Shown: positions 10,701 to 21,778 of the stretch, in pieces | How positions within the stretch are numbered: the first letter of the stretch is position 1 | Layout: each line of letters begins with the position of its first letter | Assembly (NCBI GenBank): GCA_029224185.1 | Contig: CM055210.1 | Span: 10,595,021 to 10,659,020, forward strand | Reading direction: 5' to 3' | Length of the DNA: 64,000 nt | Source: Karalla daura | Taxonomy: Eukaryota; Chordata; Actinopteri; Chaetodontiformes; Leiognathidae | Position numbers and translations under genes: made by a program | The notes under the pieces: generated by a model | Databases searched by the model: none | Told to the model about the DNA's origin: nothing | The model's input: the letters and a program-made list of their open reading frames with translations, nothing else

Positions 10701-10865
10701 GTGACTGGCTGGATATGTTTGAATACACACCAGTGAGTGTTGATTGATGGGAGACGGCAGCTGCTGTGCTACTGTACAACACTCTTGATCATTTATTTAT
10801 TGCCTTTATGAGAGAATTCTTGTCAGGGTCACTGGAGGCGAACGTCTACCACAGTATGTTCTCCG

Positions 10866-10913
10866 AAAAGAAAAAAAAAAGGAAAGAAAAAGAAAAAGCA
10901 AGAAAAGAGAAAA
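10866..10913. repeat. A/G-rich low-complexity tract
   Basis: Purine-only GAAAA-type run of nearly 50 bp. Confidence 0.8.
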
Positions 10914-13225
10914 TGTCCTCAGCAGAAATCTGACTTTGGTCCGTTCACACACTTAAAATGACCTGCATGTTATGTCTTTCATGTTTTAATGAGCTACCTC
11001 TTGTGGCCATTCAAATAATGACAGTATTTCTTCACATGCAAAAGGCCTGCATGGTGCGGTGTGACTTCTTTTTCTCTCTTTCTCAGCACCGTCTGCTTCT
11101 TTGTGCAGAGGCAGGAGCGGACAGGCAGCGGCACAAAATGTGCAACTCCAGGGGCCAAGATTTGCATTCATACGCCAACCAGAGGTCAACCCCGCTTTCA
11201 TATAACAATGACAGAAGTCTTACCTTACCTCAACAAACTCACCGTATGACCCCAAAACACATGCCTCTTTTTCACTACATCATTCTACCACAACTCAGCC
11301 CGATTCAGCTTCTATTGTTTTTGCTTTTCTGTTTCCAAGAGTAAGCAAGCGAGCTGTCAACAAGCAAAGTGCCTTTACTATTAGTGCTACATACGACACA
11401 AACAAAACCTGGTATTTTTAAAATTTGTTTTCACATGCTTCTCTGTCTGACTTATCTTGCTTTGTGTCATGGACCGAGCATACAAATACCCTATTATCGC
11501 TTCAATACCCTCCTTTGCTTATGTTTGTGTCATGTATGAAATGAAGCCATGGCAGCTTCGTCCTGCCATTCTTTAACAACTGTGCCAGCATCCAGGAGGT
11601 ACAAGACAGAAAATGATGTGTATGGTACCTGAACCGAGTCGAGTCAGGGTGAGTGGTGCTCGAACTATGTAGCGGAAAAGGGAGGGTGGTGGAGTATTAG
11701 GTAGCAGTCTTACAGATCCAGTCAGTCATTTTCTTAACTGGCTTTAGTGTCGTTGGGTTATTCTAGAGTCTATCCCAATGTATGAAAGCAGCGAAGACAA
11801 CAAAGGTTTAACAAAGGTTTTGGCTTCAATCCTAAAAATGCTTTAGAAACAATAAGATTAAACATAAATTCCCTCCATCTTGAATAATTTGTAAATTTGT
11901 AAGTTTGTAAGTTTTGTAAGTTTGTGTCTTTTTATTTCGAGGAAATTAAGTGTTTTTCCACCATTTTCCATAATTTGAAAGGTACAATTCCTCAAATTTA
12001 AAAATGTTATAGATGATGCTGTCAATTTTGGGAAACATTCTCAGTTCACTTCAAGTTTCCACAAGCTTGACATACAATACTGCCACACAATAGTTTTGAC
12101 AGAAATCAAGTCTGTATATATTGGGCACATCTATAAAACATCCTGGAAAAAAAAAAATCAAGAAATTTCATAACTTGAAAAAAAAAAAAAGCAACCAAAG
12201 GAGCATGGTGAGCGTGAGGGCTTGTTTCAGGATCACGGGGTCATGCAGCTACACACATTTGCACTTAGGAGGTGCCTGATTCAACCATGGCTGCACTAGT
12301 GTCGGACACCGTACAGCTCAGCTGGCGGTGGGGGCAGGTTGTTGAAGCCATCCCGAGATAGCTTGTCTTACATTGATTTCCACCACTGATTTCCACCTCC
12401 TAGAGATCTTAAAATAGCCCCCCAATCAGCGATCACTTGTATTGTATTGAGTCACCAAAAGATGTTTTCATTCATCTGGAGGAAAAGGAGAACAGATCCT
12501 TTTCTGCTCCTCTGCTTTCATTGAACCAAAAGACGTCTCAGACTTCGGGTGGTCTACGCCCTACGCACAGTGGCCGTGATCAAGGCCGGCAATCATTATT
12601 TGATCTCGAGGCTGCTGTGGGGTTTTTTAAAAATAAATGAATGGGGTAAATGAAACCCGTCCCGGGGAGGAGTTCAATGGATTCTGCTACACTGAGAAAA
12701 TCCACCTTCAAATACAATTTGTTGTCGCCAAAGACTGCGCGGTCAATCAATAGAAACACATCTTCAGATCAGACACGCCAGTCCGTGTTATTTCCACAGC
12801 CACATCTCCACATAAAATGCGTCTGTAAAAAAAACAGTTCACAATGCCGTCTTTTTTATTTTTTCTATTTTTTTGAGTCACTGTCAACCCGACACCTGGA
12901 AGATTTGCCGTCTCGGTTTGGCGTCTGTTGTTCCTGGCAGAGGGGCGAAATCTGTATTCCTGTTCATGTTCAGGCTCAAAATGAGACGAGAATATGTTAA
13001 TTCCGTTCTGGGTTGGATTTTCTGTTTGAGTCACCGTATTATGTAACTCTGCTATTAAAACATTGCTTTTAGACTGAAAAGCTAATTGAAGAGAGACAGG
13101 CTTTTAAGAGCCGTGTTTGCAACTCGTGTTCCTTCTCGTCGTGTTTTCGAGAGATGCTAAAACCAGCACAGTTTGACTTCAGCTTTGTACCTCTCCACAT
13201 TTCCAGTGCAGGGCCTTCGCTTTGC
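10914..13225. other. Unique non-coding stretch with minor low-complexity and a SINE fragment
   Basis: Contains a 'tttgtaag' short tandem (about 11886-11925), two A-runs near 12145-12190 and the SINE-like fragment at 11715-11800. Frames at 10958-11344 and 12650-13000 have no recognisable domain. Nothing else gene-like is seen. Confidence 0.5.
11715..11800 (-). repeat. Possible SINE-like tail-proximal fragment
   Basis: 'cattttcttaactggcttta' followed by 'gagtctatcccaatgtatg' resembles the tail-proximal end of the dispersed family, where the better copies have a 'ccgcttt...gtcgc...cctatccca' arrangement. It is too short and diverged to be certain. Confidence 0.3.
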
Positions 13226-13860
13226 ATCTGTGACGTCACCTTACGTTTCCATTACACCAGAGGCGAGCGTTGAGTTCATTCTTTTGTAATCTGCAAATGA
13301 CCTCCTTTGTGGCACAGAAAAGGGAAAGATCAATCAACCGCTACCTCCCAACATCTCCTCCCTCATCTGCTATTTAGGTCTAGATAGTGTTCCACAAACT
13401 GCAAACTGAACTCGGAACGCAGGATGGAAATTGGAGACGTTCCGGCAACCACGTAACCCGCTCGGCAGGAGGTGGCTCATCGCATCATTACGGCCGATTT
13501 ACTGTACGCAAAACTTTTTCCTTATCTTCACCTTCTTTCAAAACACTGAGAGTCAGATCAAGGCAGGAAACGAGGTTAACGCGTCTTTGAGGATCATCCA
13601 GTTAAAGCCAGTCCTGTTTTGATGCAGACTCCCTCACAGTATATATCCTTGGGAGTACACGTGCTCTTCCCCAGCATGCATATTCAAACAGAATGGAGTC
13701 GAAAGAGGGTAAACAATTAAAGAGACGCTAGGCGCACCTCTAAATCTGTAGCGCTACCCCGCTGATAAATAGAATTAACGTGATACCGTGCTGTATGATA
13801 CTGCTGTGTAGTACAGTACAACCGCATACAGAATGAAGGGAAGACGCTGAGCGCACACTG
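13226..13860. other. Unique stretch with possible regulatory texture
   Basis: 'gtgacgtcaccttacg' near 13228-13245 contains TGACGTCA, an exact cAMP response element (CRE). Downstream sequence is unique, moderately CpG-bearing and non-coding. No splice-flanked exon is evident. Confidence 0.4.
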
Positions 13861-13861
13861 G

Positions 13862-14115
13862 GATCCCCTTGAAAGAATGCTTTTGTCCTTCATTCGCTTT
13901 TTAAAACATTATTTTAAAGGATGAATAATCACAATTACGTCAGATTTAATGAGCCTTTTATTCCTTGGTGGAGTCAGCACAAGTGCTTTATCTTGCATTA
14001 CTGCGACTACATTATTTTTCTAAATGAAAGTGCGGCTAAGCTGATTATGTCATGACAAACTGCCGCTCCTAGCTGCAGGTCATTAGCTTCACTGTCTAGG
14101 TCACATGCGGGGTGC
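13862..14115. promoter_or_regulatory. Candidate conserved non-coding element
   Basis: 'gatgaataatcacaattacg' and 'tttaatgagccttttattcc' precede 'ggagtcagcacaagtgcttt' (AP-1/MAF-like half site) and 'gctgattatgtcatgacaaa'. It is repeat-free, of balanced composition and dense in TAAT/ATTA cores. The call is inference from motif texture. Confidence 0.33.
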
Positions 14116-14147
14116 GAAAGTTTTTTTTCTTGCTTTTTTTTTCCGTG

Positions 14148-14167
14148 GGTGTGTGTGTGTGTGTGTA
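14148..14167. repeat. (GT)n microsatellite, short
   Basis: About nine GT units separating two candidate conserved blocks. Confidence 0.8.
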
Positions 14168-14169
14168 TT

Positions 14170-14500
14170 ACTCAAAGATCAACACAGAATTAATTAGATA
14201 AGAGCAATCTGCTGAGTAAATTGAAATTAAATAATTTGCCAAAAGGATCCCTCCGTGCCCACAGCGGTCTGCCGCTCGCAGTCGGTAATCTTACCTGTGT
14301 GTTGGCTCAGAGCGGCAGCTGCATTGATTTGAACCCCGGGCGTCATTTCACACGGGCCTTGATTTCCCTGACATTACCAGCTAATCTCGGAGGGACCCCG
14401 GGTGACAGCAAATAAAATCAACGCGTTAATTAAGCTCTGAATATGTAATACCAGCCGTGATTATCAACACCTGTGTGACCTATGTCAAGTCAACAGGCAA
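14170..14500. promoter_or_regulatory. Candidate conserved element, TAATTA-rich, with minus-strand splice donor-like site
   Basis: 'gaattaattagataagagc' near 14188-14206 and TTAATTAA at 14426-14433 give paired homeodomain cores. Read on the minus strand, 'ACACAG|GTAAGATTAC' ends at about 14298 and is a near-consensus donor with a weak acceptor-like 'attacatattcag' upstream (about 14437-14450), but all three frames in between stop. A non-coding RNA exon or a plain enhancer is possible. Confidence 0.33.
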
Positions 14501-16146
14501 CAGGCAGAACAAACTGATCCGAGTGCGAACGTGTCACAAGTGGAAGAGGAGAAGACGGAGACGGGGCCAATTAAGAAGTGCTATAGCGTGGATGTGACTT
14601 CCTTTTCTTTGAAAAGAAAAAAAAAGGGAAGGAGTTTCTTTAAATATCCAATTAAAGCCTCAGTGTGCAATGGATGTGTGCTTTGCTAAAGTATCCCGTT
14701 CCACGGCCTGTTTTGATGACCATATGGGCTCGTCGAGAAGGGGCTTCTCATCGCCCGAAATGTGTCCAAAAGAAGAAAAAAAAAACACAGAAAGAGAGAA
14801 GTGAATGAATCATCACATTCTGTTCTTTGTTGGTACAAATGAAGGCAGCTCTTTTGAAGTCACTTTGGAGTTTGTAATTCCCAAATGGAGGACTGTTTGA
14901 GTTGATGTTTAACTGTTCAAACACAAGTCTGAACAACCGAGATGAAGAGGGAGCAAATATCAGCAAACCACACATGAAAAAGAATCCTCCTACAGCTATG
15001 GAGGTCTTTGAACAAATTCTTAACTTAGAGAAAAAAAAACTATTCTTAATAGAACTGGTCCAAATATTGTTAAAGTGTTGTAGTGCCTCTCTACCTGGAT
15101 AGACCTCCTTGTGGCCCCGACATGGATGAAACATCTTTAGCCACAAAAAGAGGACATCACCCTGGTCGGCCTTCGGTGCACAACACAGATATCCGCTTCA
15201 ATATTTGATGAGGTCAATATTTAGCTTTTTGTTTCATGGTCAATAATGCATCAAAATATCAAACAATATTTTAGTCTAACGTGGTCTATCTAACACCATT
15301 TCCATCTTGAAACACTGTCAGTTCTTGGGGAGCTTTTATGAGTGAGATCAAAGCGTTGCCAGGCTTCTGTTTTTACCCGACTGCATAAAAGATCAAGGCA
15401 CGTAATGAGGCAACCTGAAAGGTGATAGTTCAGAAGATGAAAGTATTGGCTGTTTTGGGTATGTCAAAGAGATGTGCACTATTCTGAAATTCCACCATGG
15501 CATTGCTTCCTCTGTGATATTAATCACAATTATAATTAATTGCATAATTTCCACTTGATCTCTGCCCGCATTCATTCTGAGTAATGTCTGTGTATACTAT
15601 CTGATACGGGATATCCTAGGATCGAAGGGGCACTTCATCACATGATGGTTGTAAGAAAAAAAAAAAGGAAAGAAATGTAAGAGGATGTCTTCATAAGAGT
15701 TGTGACGAAGCAGTTTTGTGCAATACACCATCATTAACTTTTGGTGAACTCTCTATTGTAAGCATCAGTTTACAGGTTCTACTTGAGTCAGATGATCAGC
15801 AAACCAGCTGCATAGTAATCCAAAGTATAAATAGGAGAGTGATAGATAAATAAATTGCATGAAATACTTTAATTGTGAAATCATCAAAACCCGTTCCCCG
15901 AGCTCATTTTTATTTCATTACATTCCTCTTCAAATGTCTGTTTTAATCTCGTGATGTAATTTCCCTCAATGACACTTTTATTTTATATTTCATTTTATTT
16001 TATGATGCAATTTTCATTTCAAAGTGCTCATTTTACTTTTCATGTGCATAACCGCCCCCTCACCTGTCAACCAATCATGACTCCAACACCATCATATCCC
16101 GAGCCACAGAGGAAGGAAAGCATTTTGAGTTTTTCCTTCTATGGGA
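14501..16146. other. Unique non-coding stretch
   Basis: AT-rich sequence with short A-runs near 14615, 14775 and 15655. The 132-codon minus-strand frame at 14748-15146 is AT-driven with no domain. 15860-16020 is ATTTTATTT-rich. No supported gene. Confidence 0.5.
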
Positions 16147-16166
16147 TCTCTCTCTCTCTCTCTCTC
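16147..16166. repeat. (CT)n microsatellite, short
   Basis: Ten TC units followed by an A-rich patch. Confidence 0.85.
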
Positions 16167-16278
16167 AACAAAAAGAAAAAAGAAAAACAAACTCGTGGAC
16201 CAATTTTCATGAACCTTGGTGCGGGCTTGAGCACTGGCCCGTGGAAAAGTCCATTACATGTTGGAGCAGATCCAAATC

Positions 16279-16615
16279 AAGGGGTCCATCCATCCAGCCA
16301 TCGTCTTGCCCGCTTTGTGCCTTAATGGTGTCGCAGGGGTTTGCTGGGGCCAGTCCCAGAGCACGTAGGGCTAAAGCCGGGAATACACCCTGGAGATGTT
16401 GCCAGTCCATTATAAGACACACTCACACACACAGTCTAACACACACTAAGGGGTAATTCAGAGTCTCAGATTGACCTAAAGATGCATGCTTCTGGACTGC
16501 AGAAGGAAACCAGAGTACGCAGAGGAGGAGAACATGCAAACACCCCAGAGAAATGTCTCACTGGGAACCAAACCCAGAAACCTCATGCTGTGAGGTGACA
16601 GTGCAAACGACTCAA
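16279..16615 (-). repeat. SINE-like repeat, near full-length copy
   Basis: This is the most complete copy in the window. In tail-to-head order: 'ccatccatccagccatcg' tail, 'cgctttgtgccttaatggtg', 'ccagtcccagagcacg', 'ccctggagatgttgccagtc', 'cacacacagtctaacacac', 'tggactgcagaaggaaacca', 'gagaacatgcaaacacccc', then a diverged B box (reverse complement GGTTTGGTTCC near 16566-16576), then 'catgctgtgaggtgacagtg'. It is about 335 bp. The order matches all other copies and defines the element for this window. It carries no open frame of its own. Confidence 0.65.
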
Positions 16616-18585
16616 GTGTGAATGCACAAATGGCTCCTCCATTTCTTGAAAACGGTGAGGTGTGAGTTATTTACAAAAGAAAAATCTGAAAATGCTGGAC
16701 TTAAAGATAATTCTATGGCTGCATTTAACACCGAATGTTTTGGCTCACAATAATCACAGAACGTGTACAGCATTAAATCATTTCCAACAGCAAGATAAAC
16801 TAAGACGATGCTCAGAGAACTTCTCAGATCTGAGACAACAACAATCAACTAATCTGGTTATTATCATTGACCCCTGGAAGAATGGAAGGGCATTGCAATC
16901 AGGCAGGCACCATGCCGTGATTTAATTCCAGTGGATCATCAATACTGTGAGCGATAGAAAAACTGAAATGAATCTATTGGTCATGTCGTCAGTCATGCTG
17001 AGCACAGCAGGACAACGTGCCCCCAGGGGGGTATCAGCTCTTCATTTTCCATTTAACCCTCTATGGCCTGCTTGCTGAGGGCTGGGCAGATATTCTCTTG
17101 TGGTCCCGAGTGCCAGAAATATGTCAGATATGTCACAAATATTGGAAAAATGTCACGTTTGCTACCGATTGCTGCAAAAGTCATCGATAAAATTCGGTCA
17201 GAATTACATAATCAAGTGTGTTTACTGCCTGTCAAAAGGAATGTGACAAATGTTGATCCCGTACATTACAATAAGCAAACTACGATGTTGAACAGGAAAA
17301 GCGACCATTGTAGTGGAAATAAAGAACAAGAGAGCAATGAAAGTGCACTCGGAACAAATATTTTGTAGCATATGAACAGGGCATTTAGTGGTTAACTTGA
17401 CCTTTCCTTTGTGTTTATGAACGGAGATGAAAATCCCTCAATTATTCATGTGGTTTCAAGCGCAGTGGGGTGCTAATTTCTCTCTAATAATTCCTACACC
17501 CCATGACTAATTCTGTGAAGGGCGCAGCAGCACACTCAAAATATACGTAACTGACAAGAGTCTGAGTACCTACATTATGTTGCTGCAAAATAATATGTCA
17601 ATGGAGGGGGGGGACAGCAAGAAACCAAACCAGTCTCAGCTAGTATCGAGGTCTGCTACAAAGACAGATGCACAGAGACTGTTGCTTAACGCACATTCAG
17701 TATGGTGTAAAACCTGTAGCTGTGATTTTTTTTCCCCTGGCATCACCTTAGATAAAGGTAGAGATGGTCTGACTACGAGGTCAGACAAGATAATTGGCTG
17801 CTAATTTAGCATGACGGTATCCAAGGCATCTCTAATACAGTGATAAGATTATGCAAATAATGACATTAAAAGGACAAGAAACGTGTCACTGGAATGAATT
17901 CTGCCACATGGGGAGCATCGGCGGAACCAAAACCACCTAAAAATAACTTGTTGGGAGTACATTTGTGCACGGGACATGTGTCTGACAATTTCATTTCCCA
18001 GTCTGTAGATAATCCCAATAAAATGGTGATAAACTGCAGAGAGGCAGTCACTGTAGACCTGAGAGAGGGAGGATGTAGATCGATATGCCAGGAGAGATCA
18101 CATCTGGACAAGAATGTCTGTCTTTCACCTTTCTGACCAGCTCAAACCCTGTGCATCACAAACTAAAAATGCATCATTGCATGTCATGAAATGACAAACT
18201 TAAACTGTGGGTTCAAGTGGAACAATTTGGGGAAAAATATTTGGTTTTCTTTAGAAAACAACAACAAAATGTAAATAGTTCATATCTCACTTTTATTATG
18301 TATTATTAGACAGACTAGAATTGGATTTGTTAATGGTGAATGCGTCAAACAAAGACTTGATGATTTCAACAGCTCAGTTCAATGGCTGTCAATTACATGT
18401 AGAATTAATCAAAGTTACTCATTTACAGAACATTGTCACACTTATCTTTCCTATAATTAGTAGCAAGACACACCCTGGTTTTGCTGTTGTGTAAATTTGC
18501 CACTTGTCATGCCATGAAATGTATCAATTAACTATTATGAGAATATCATAAATGACATGAAAAATAGATGAGATGAAAATAGAAT
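16616..18585. other. Unique non-coding stretch
   Basis: No repeat family, domain or splice-flanked exon is supported. 17380-17530 has ATTA-type cores and may be weakly regulatory. The 101-codon frame at 17063-17368 lacks any recognisable domain. Confidence 0.5.
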
Positions 18586-18800
18586 TTAATTGTAGCAGTT
18601 TCCCTGTCTCTTGCCTTGAAGCTAAGCTAATGCTAACACAGCTCCTAGCTACTGTACAGCCAGCTGTGATTATAGACAATGTATTAACCATATCTCATGA
18701 AATGTAATGTGGCAGACAGGAATTAGTATGTCCCTCTGTCTCCTCTTGATGCTAAAGAAATGCTGATGCAGCTAACAATTGCTTCCTGGCCTAGCTCCCA
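18586..18800 (-). repeat. Possible dispersed repeat fragment with 'gcttagcttc'-type core
   Basis: On the minus strand the phrase 'gttagcattagcttagcttc' followed by 'aagacagggaaact'-like sequence resembles a widespread fish repeat containing 'ggttagcttagcttagc...ggaaacaggggg'. A second weaker match about 130 bp away ('gatgctaaagaaatgctgat') suggests a tandem or double insertion. The family assignment is tentative. Confidence 0.3.
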
Positions 18801-20195
18801 GCAAATAAGTAAAAACTTGAGCTGTGAAACTATTCATTCACATAACTTCCATACTTTTAGCCCAGGACCGGACATTTGTAGTATTAATTTTATCAGTTGT
18901 GATGGAAGATTATTGAATTTTCCTTGCTCCCCTTTCTGCAAGTGAAGGTTTTTGGTCTAGTACAGAGAGTGGAAGGAATGTATGCCACTTACCAAGAGAT
19001 TAAAACACCAGCCATACTCGAATCCTTTTAACTTTTAATGACACTTGCACCGAGAGACAGAGAGCCTACATGGAAGTATGAAAACAAAAAAGTGAATACC
19101 AAAACAAGTCTGTGCCCGTAAGAAGGCGGCGCAATGTGGAGTCTCTTCTGTCATCTGTTTTCGCTCCATTTCTGTCACACAAGAAAATACAGAGTGCTGT
19201 GATATGACAACATTTTCTTCTCATTTGGCAAATAAAATGAGTCGGTAAACACGCCTCTCCTTCCCGTTCAGTGGCTTTGAAGATTTGGCGCTTTTACTCA
19301 GCAATGTATTAAGAGTGCAGGTTTGCCCAAGCTGGTGGATTCCACTAAGGTTTCACAATAAAACTGTTCGCGAAGCCTTGATCCAAATTAGGTTGCTAGC
19401 GGTAAAGTACTAACCAGAAAACAGCTTCAAGAAAGGGCTGCAATTATGTGCAATCTGAGAGATGATAACAAGAAAAAGGCCACAAGGAGAAAAGATGAAT
19501 AACAACACTGTGATTCTTTGCACTTGAAATAAAAGGGTGCAGGGATGTTTAAATTTGTTGATTCGCAATACTGAAATTACGTGCACTGCAGTTTGAGGGT
19601 CCTGGAAGCATAAATGCTGGCGCACACTGTATTTTTTATTATAATTTCATGTGTGCTTTGAGCTGTTGCAACTCTCAAAACCTGAATCCTGCTGCAGCTT
19701 CAAAGCAGATAGAGAGCAAAGCTTTTCACCCGCATGTGCCAACTTTTTGATAAGCACAAAGAGACATCTTAAGCACTTGTCAGTCAGTTATCGTAGCGGC
19801 AGGGCCAGAAGACAGGCAGGGCCAACAAAACAAACAACCAGCACTCCTCCATCTAACCCATCTTGGAATAAATGGACAAAAGCAGCAAGGGAGGCAATAA
19901 CCCGACTACTAAACCTGCTCCACTCACGCCAGCACACCAGCCAATTCAGCATCAAGAAGCCCTAATGGTATTGCGCGTGCTGAGGCCCGGCCCAGCGGAG
20001 TGTAAATAAGCATTTCCACACTCAGCATCGGGTGTATAACATGGTGTCAGGTAGCTTCTATGAATGTAGAGAGGCAGAGGGAGCAATCAGCCAACCTTCG
20101 CCTGGCTGAGATGGAGGGCCACCGCCGCACACACAAACAACCAATCACGGGGGGACAGTGATTGATGTCTCATCCCGCTTTGAAATCTATCATCC
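18801..20195. other. Unique non-coding stretch
   Basis: Ordinary sequence. The frame at 19651-19965 has no domain. 19960-20160 is GC-richer with possible conserved texture. Nothing is firmly identified. Confidence 0.5.
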
Positions 20196-20440
20196 CAACC
20201 AAGTGGCTGTCGAGACCTCGCCTGACAGATTGTTAAAGAAAGCTTAATATGCATCACCCTGGCAAATAGTTCATTAATTCTTTATTATGTAGGCCCGGCT
20301 TGTGTAAGCCATTGTCCAAAGGAGTATTTAATATACAAAGTGCTTTGGTGCCCAGAGAGACATGTTTAAATAATGCTTTATTCCATTAAGCTCAACCGGC
20401 GTGAAAAATAATTACTGGATTACTGGAAAAAAACTATCAA
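20196..20440. promoter_or_regulatory. Candidate conserved non-coding element
   Basis: 'aagcttaatatgcatcaccc' (octamer-like ATGCAT), 'gttcattaattctttattat' and 'gagtatttaatatacaaag' make a repeat-free, AT-core-rich block flanked by GC-richer sequence. No coding frame. This is one of the more enhancer-like textures in the window, judged by eye. Confidence 0.37.
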
Positions 20441-20509
20441 TTACGGTAAAGAAGATACTAAAACAACAAAGCGACAAAAATAATTGATGAGATCTATTTT
20501 TAGACAGCG

Positions 20510-21140
20510 GGGCGGGTTTGATCGCGGACGATTTCAGGCGGAGTGCAAGAGCGAGGGAACAAGAAGGGAAGGAAGGTGGGACGGGGTGCGGTGACACGAT
20601 TTCTGGCCTCCAACACTTCATTAGCAAAAAAAAAAAAAAATCCCATCGCAGGTCTCCTCGCGAGCGCAGTGAGGCAACGGCTCGGTGTATTCTTAGATCT
20701 GTGAAATCACGTTGCATCCTGCCAGTGTCATTTATGCTACCTCACCTCACCCTTTAAAGTTTACTGAGGGGCTGTGAACAACGCAGGCAAGCCTCCGTCT
20801 TCCTTGCCGGGGTTGTTAAAGTCCCTGTGAGATTTCTCGGCGGCTCACTTCTGCTCAGCCTCACAAAGACCCACTCCGCCGCACACAAGCACGCCGAGGC
20901 ACTCGCGTCGAGCAGAGTCGGCTCACATAATTATTTCATGCACTCTGGCACTCTGACAACAGGTTCCAGAGCTCTTGTGGCGCCGCCCTTGCAGACCGCA
21001 TCCAGCACAGGACGTGACTTCTGGAGGGTAAAACCTGGCCCAAAAGGTCTGAATGATGAATGCCAGCGCGACATGAACCGCATTCGTTACAAGTGCGGGG
21101 GTAAAGCCACCCAAGGGGCAAGCGGCATCGCTTAGTTCTT
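20510..21140. promoter_or_regulatory. CpG-bearing unique region, weak promoter/enhancer candidate
   Basis: Sequence at 20510-20600 and 20640-20700 ('cctcgcgagcgcagtgagg') and 20830-21080 carries more CpGs than its surroundings, broken by an A15 run near 20626-20640. Short plus and minus frames overlap but none has a domain. It is weaker than the 9.7 kb island. Confidence 0.22.
20626..20640. repeat. Poly(A) run
   Basis: Fifteen consecutive A residues. No retroelement body is recognised upstream. Confidence 0.8.
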
Positions 21141-21615
21141 CCTCCCACATGGAGCTTTCTGTTTATCATCCGCCATCTTGACAAGTTGTTCCTCATCCCC
21201 GCACTTATGTGTCCTCCTCGACCGCTTGTCACCTCCCTCCGTTTGCTCGGGAAGTCACAGAAAAGGGGGAGGAGATGTACCTTCGCAGCAAGGGTTATTT
21301 TTCTTCCCTGATCCCTGTCTGATAAGTGTGTTTGCTCTTTTGTGTCCGGGGCTACTCTTAATCAAGAGGAGGTGGAACATAGGAAGAATTTGGAGTGGGG
21401 CTGCTGATAAGGAAAAGCATCTGTTTAACAGTTTTTCTTACAAGCAGGGTTACAAACCGAGGGAAATTTTGGCTGTAGGAAAAACAGATAAACTGGGTGT
21501 AGCACATTAATGCAGATCTATTCGGCTTTAGCTTGAGCATTGCAGACAGTACTATAGCTATTCTGCTGTGATTTCCAGTAAGCAATAAATCTAATGAATC
21601 TCTTCTCTGGATAAC
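21141..21615. other. Unique non-coding stretch
   Basis: Mixed sequence with no motif, repeat or splice-flanked frame that I can support. Confidence 0.5.
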
Positions 21616-21619
21616 ATCT

Positions 21620-21778
21620 AATTGTCCCTGGTTTGGATCCTGGTCGGTCTGAGGGCCTTTCTGTGTGTAGTTTGCGTGCTCCTCCCTTTGTCTGTGTGGT
21701 TACACAGTCCATAAAACAAGCATGTTTAGGCTGATTGGAGACAATGAAGGTGTGAGTGTGAAGGGTGTACTCTGGTAT
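21620..21778 (+). repeat. SINE-like repeat, partial copy
   Basis: Head-to-tail order: 'tgtccctggtttggatcctg' (B-box remnant), 'gggcctttctgtgtgtagtt', 'tgcgtgctcctccctttg', 'acagtccataaaacaagcat', 'ggctgattggagacaatgaa', 'ggtgtgagtgtgaa'. The tRNA-like 5' end and the tail are missing. Confidence 0.55.
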
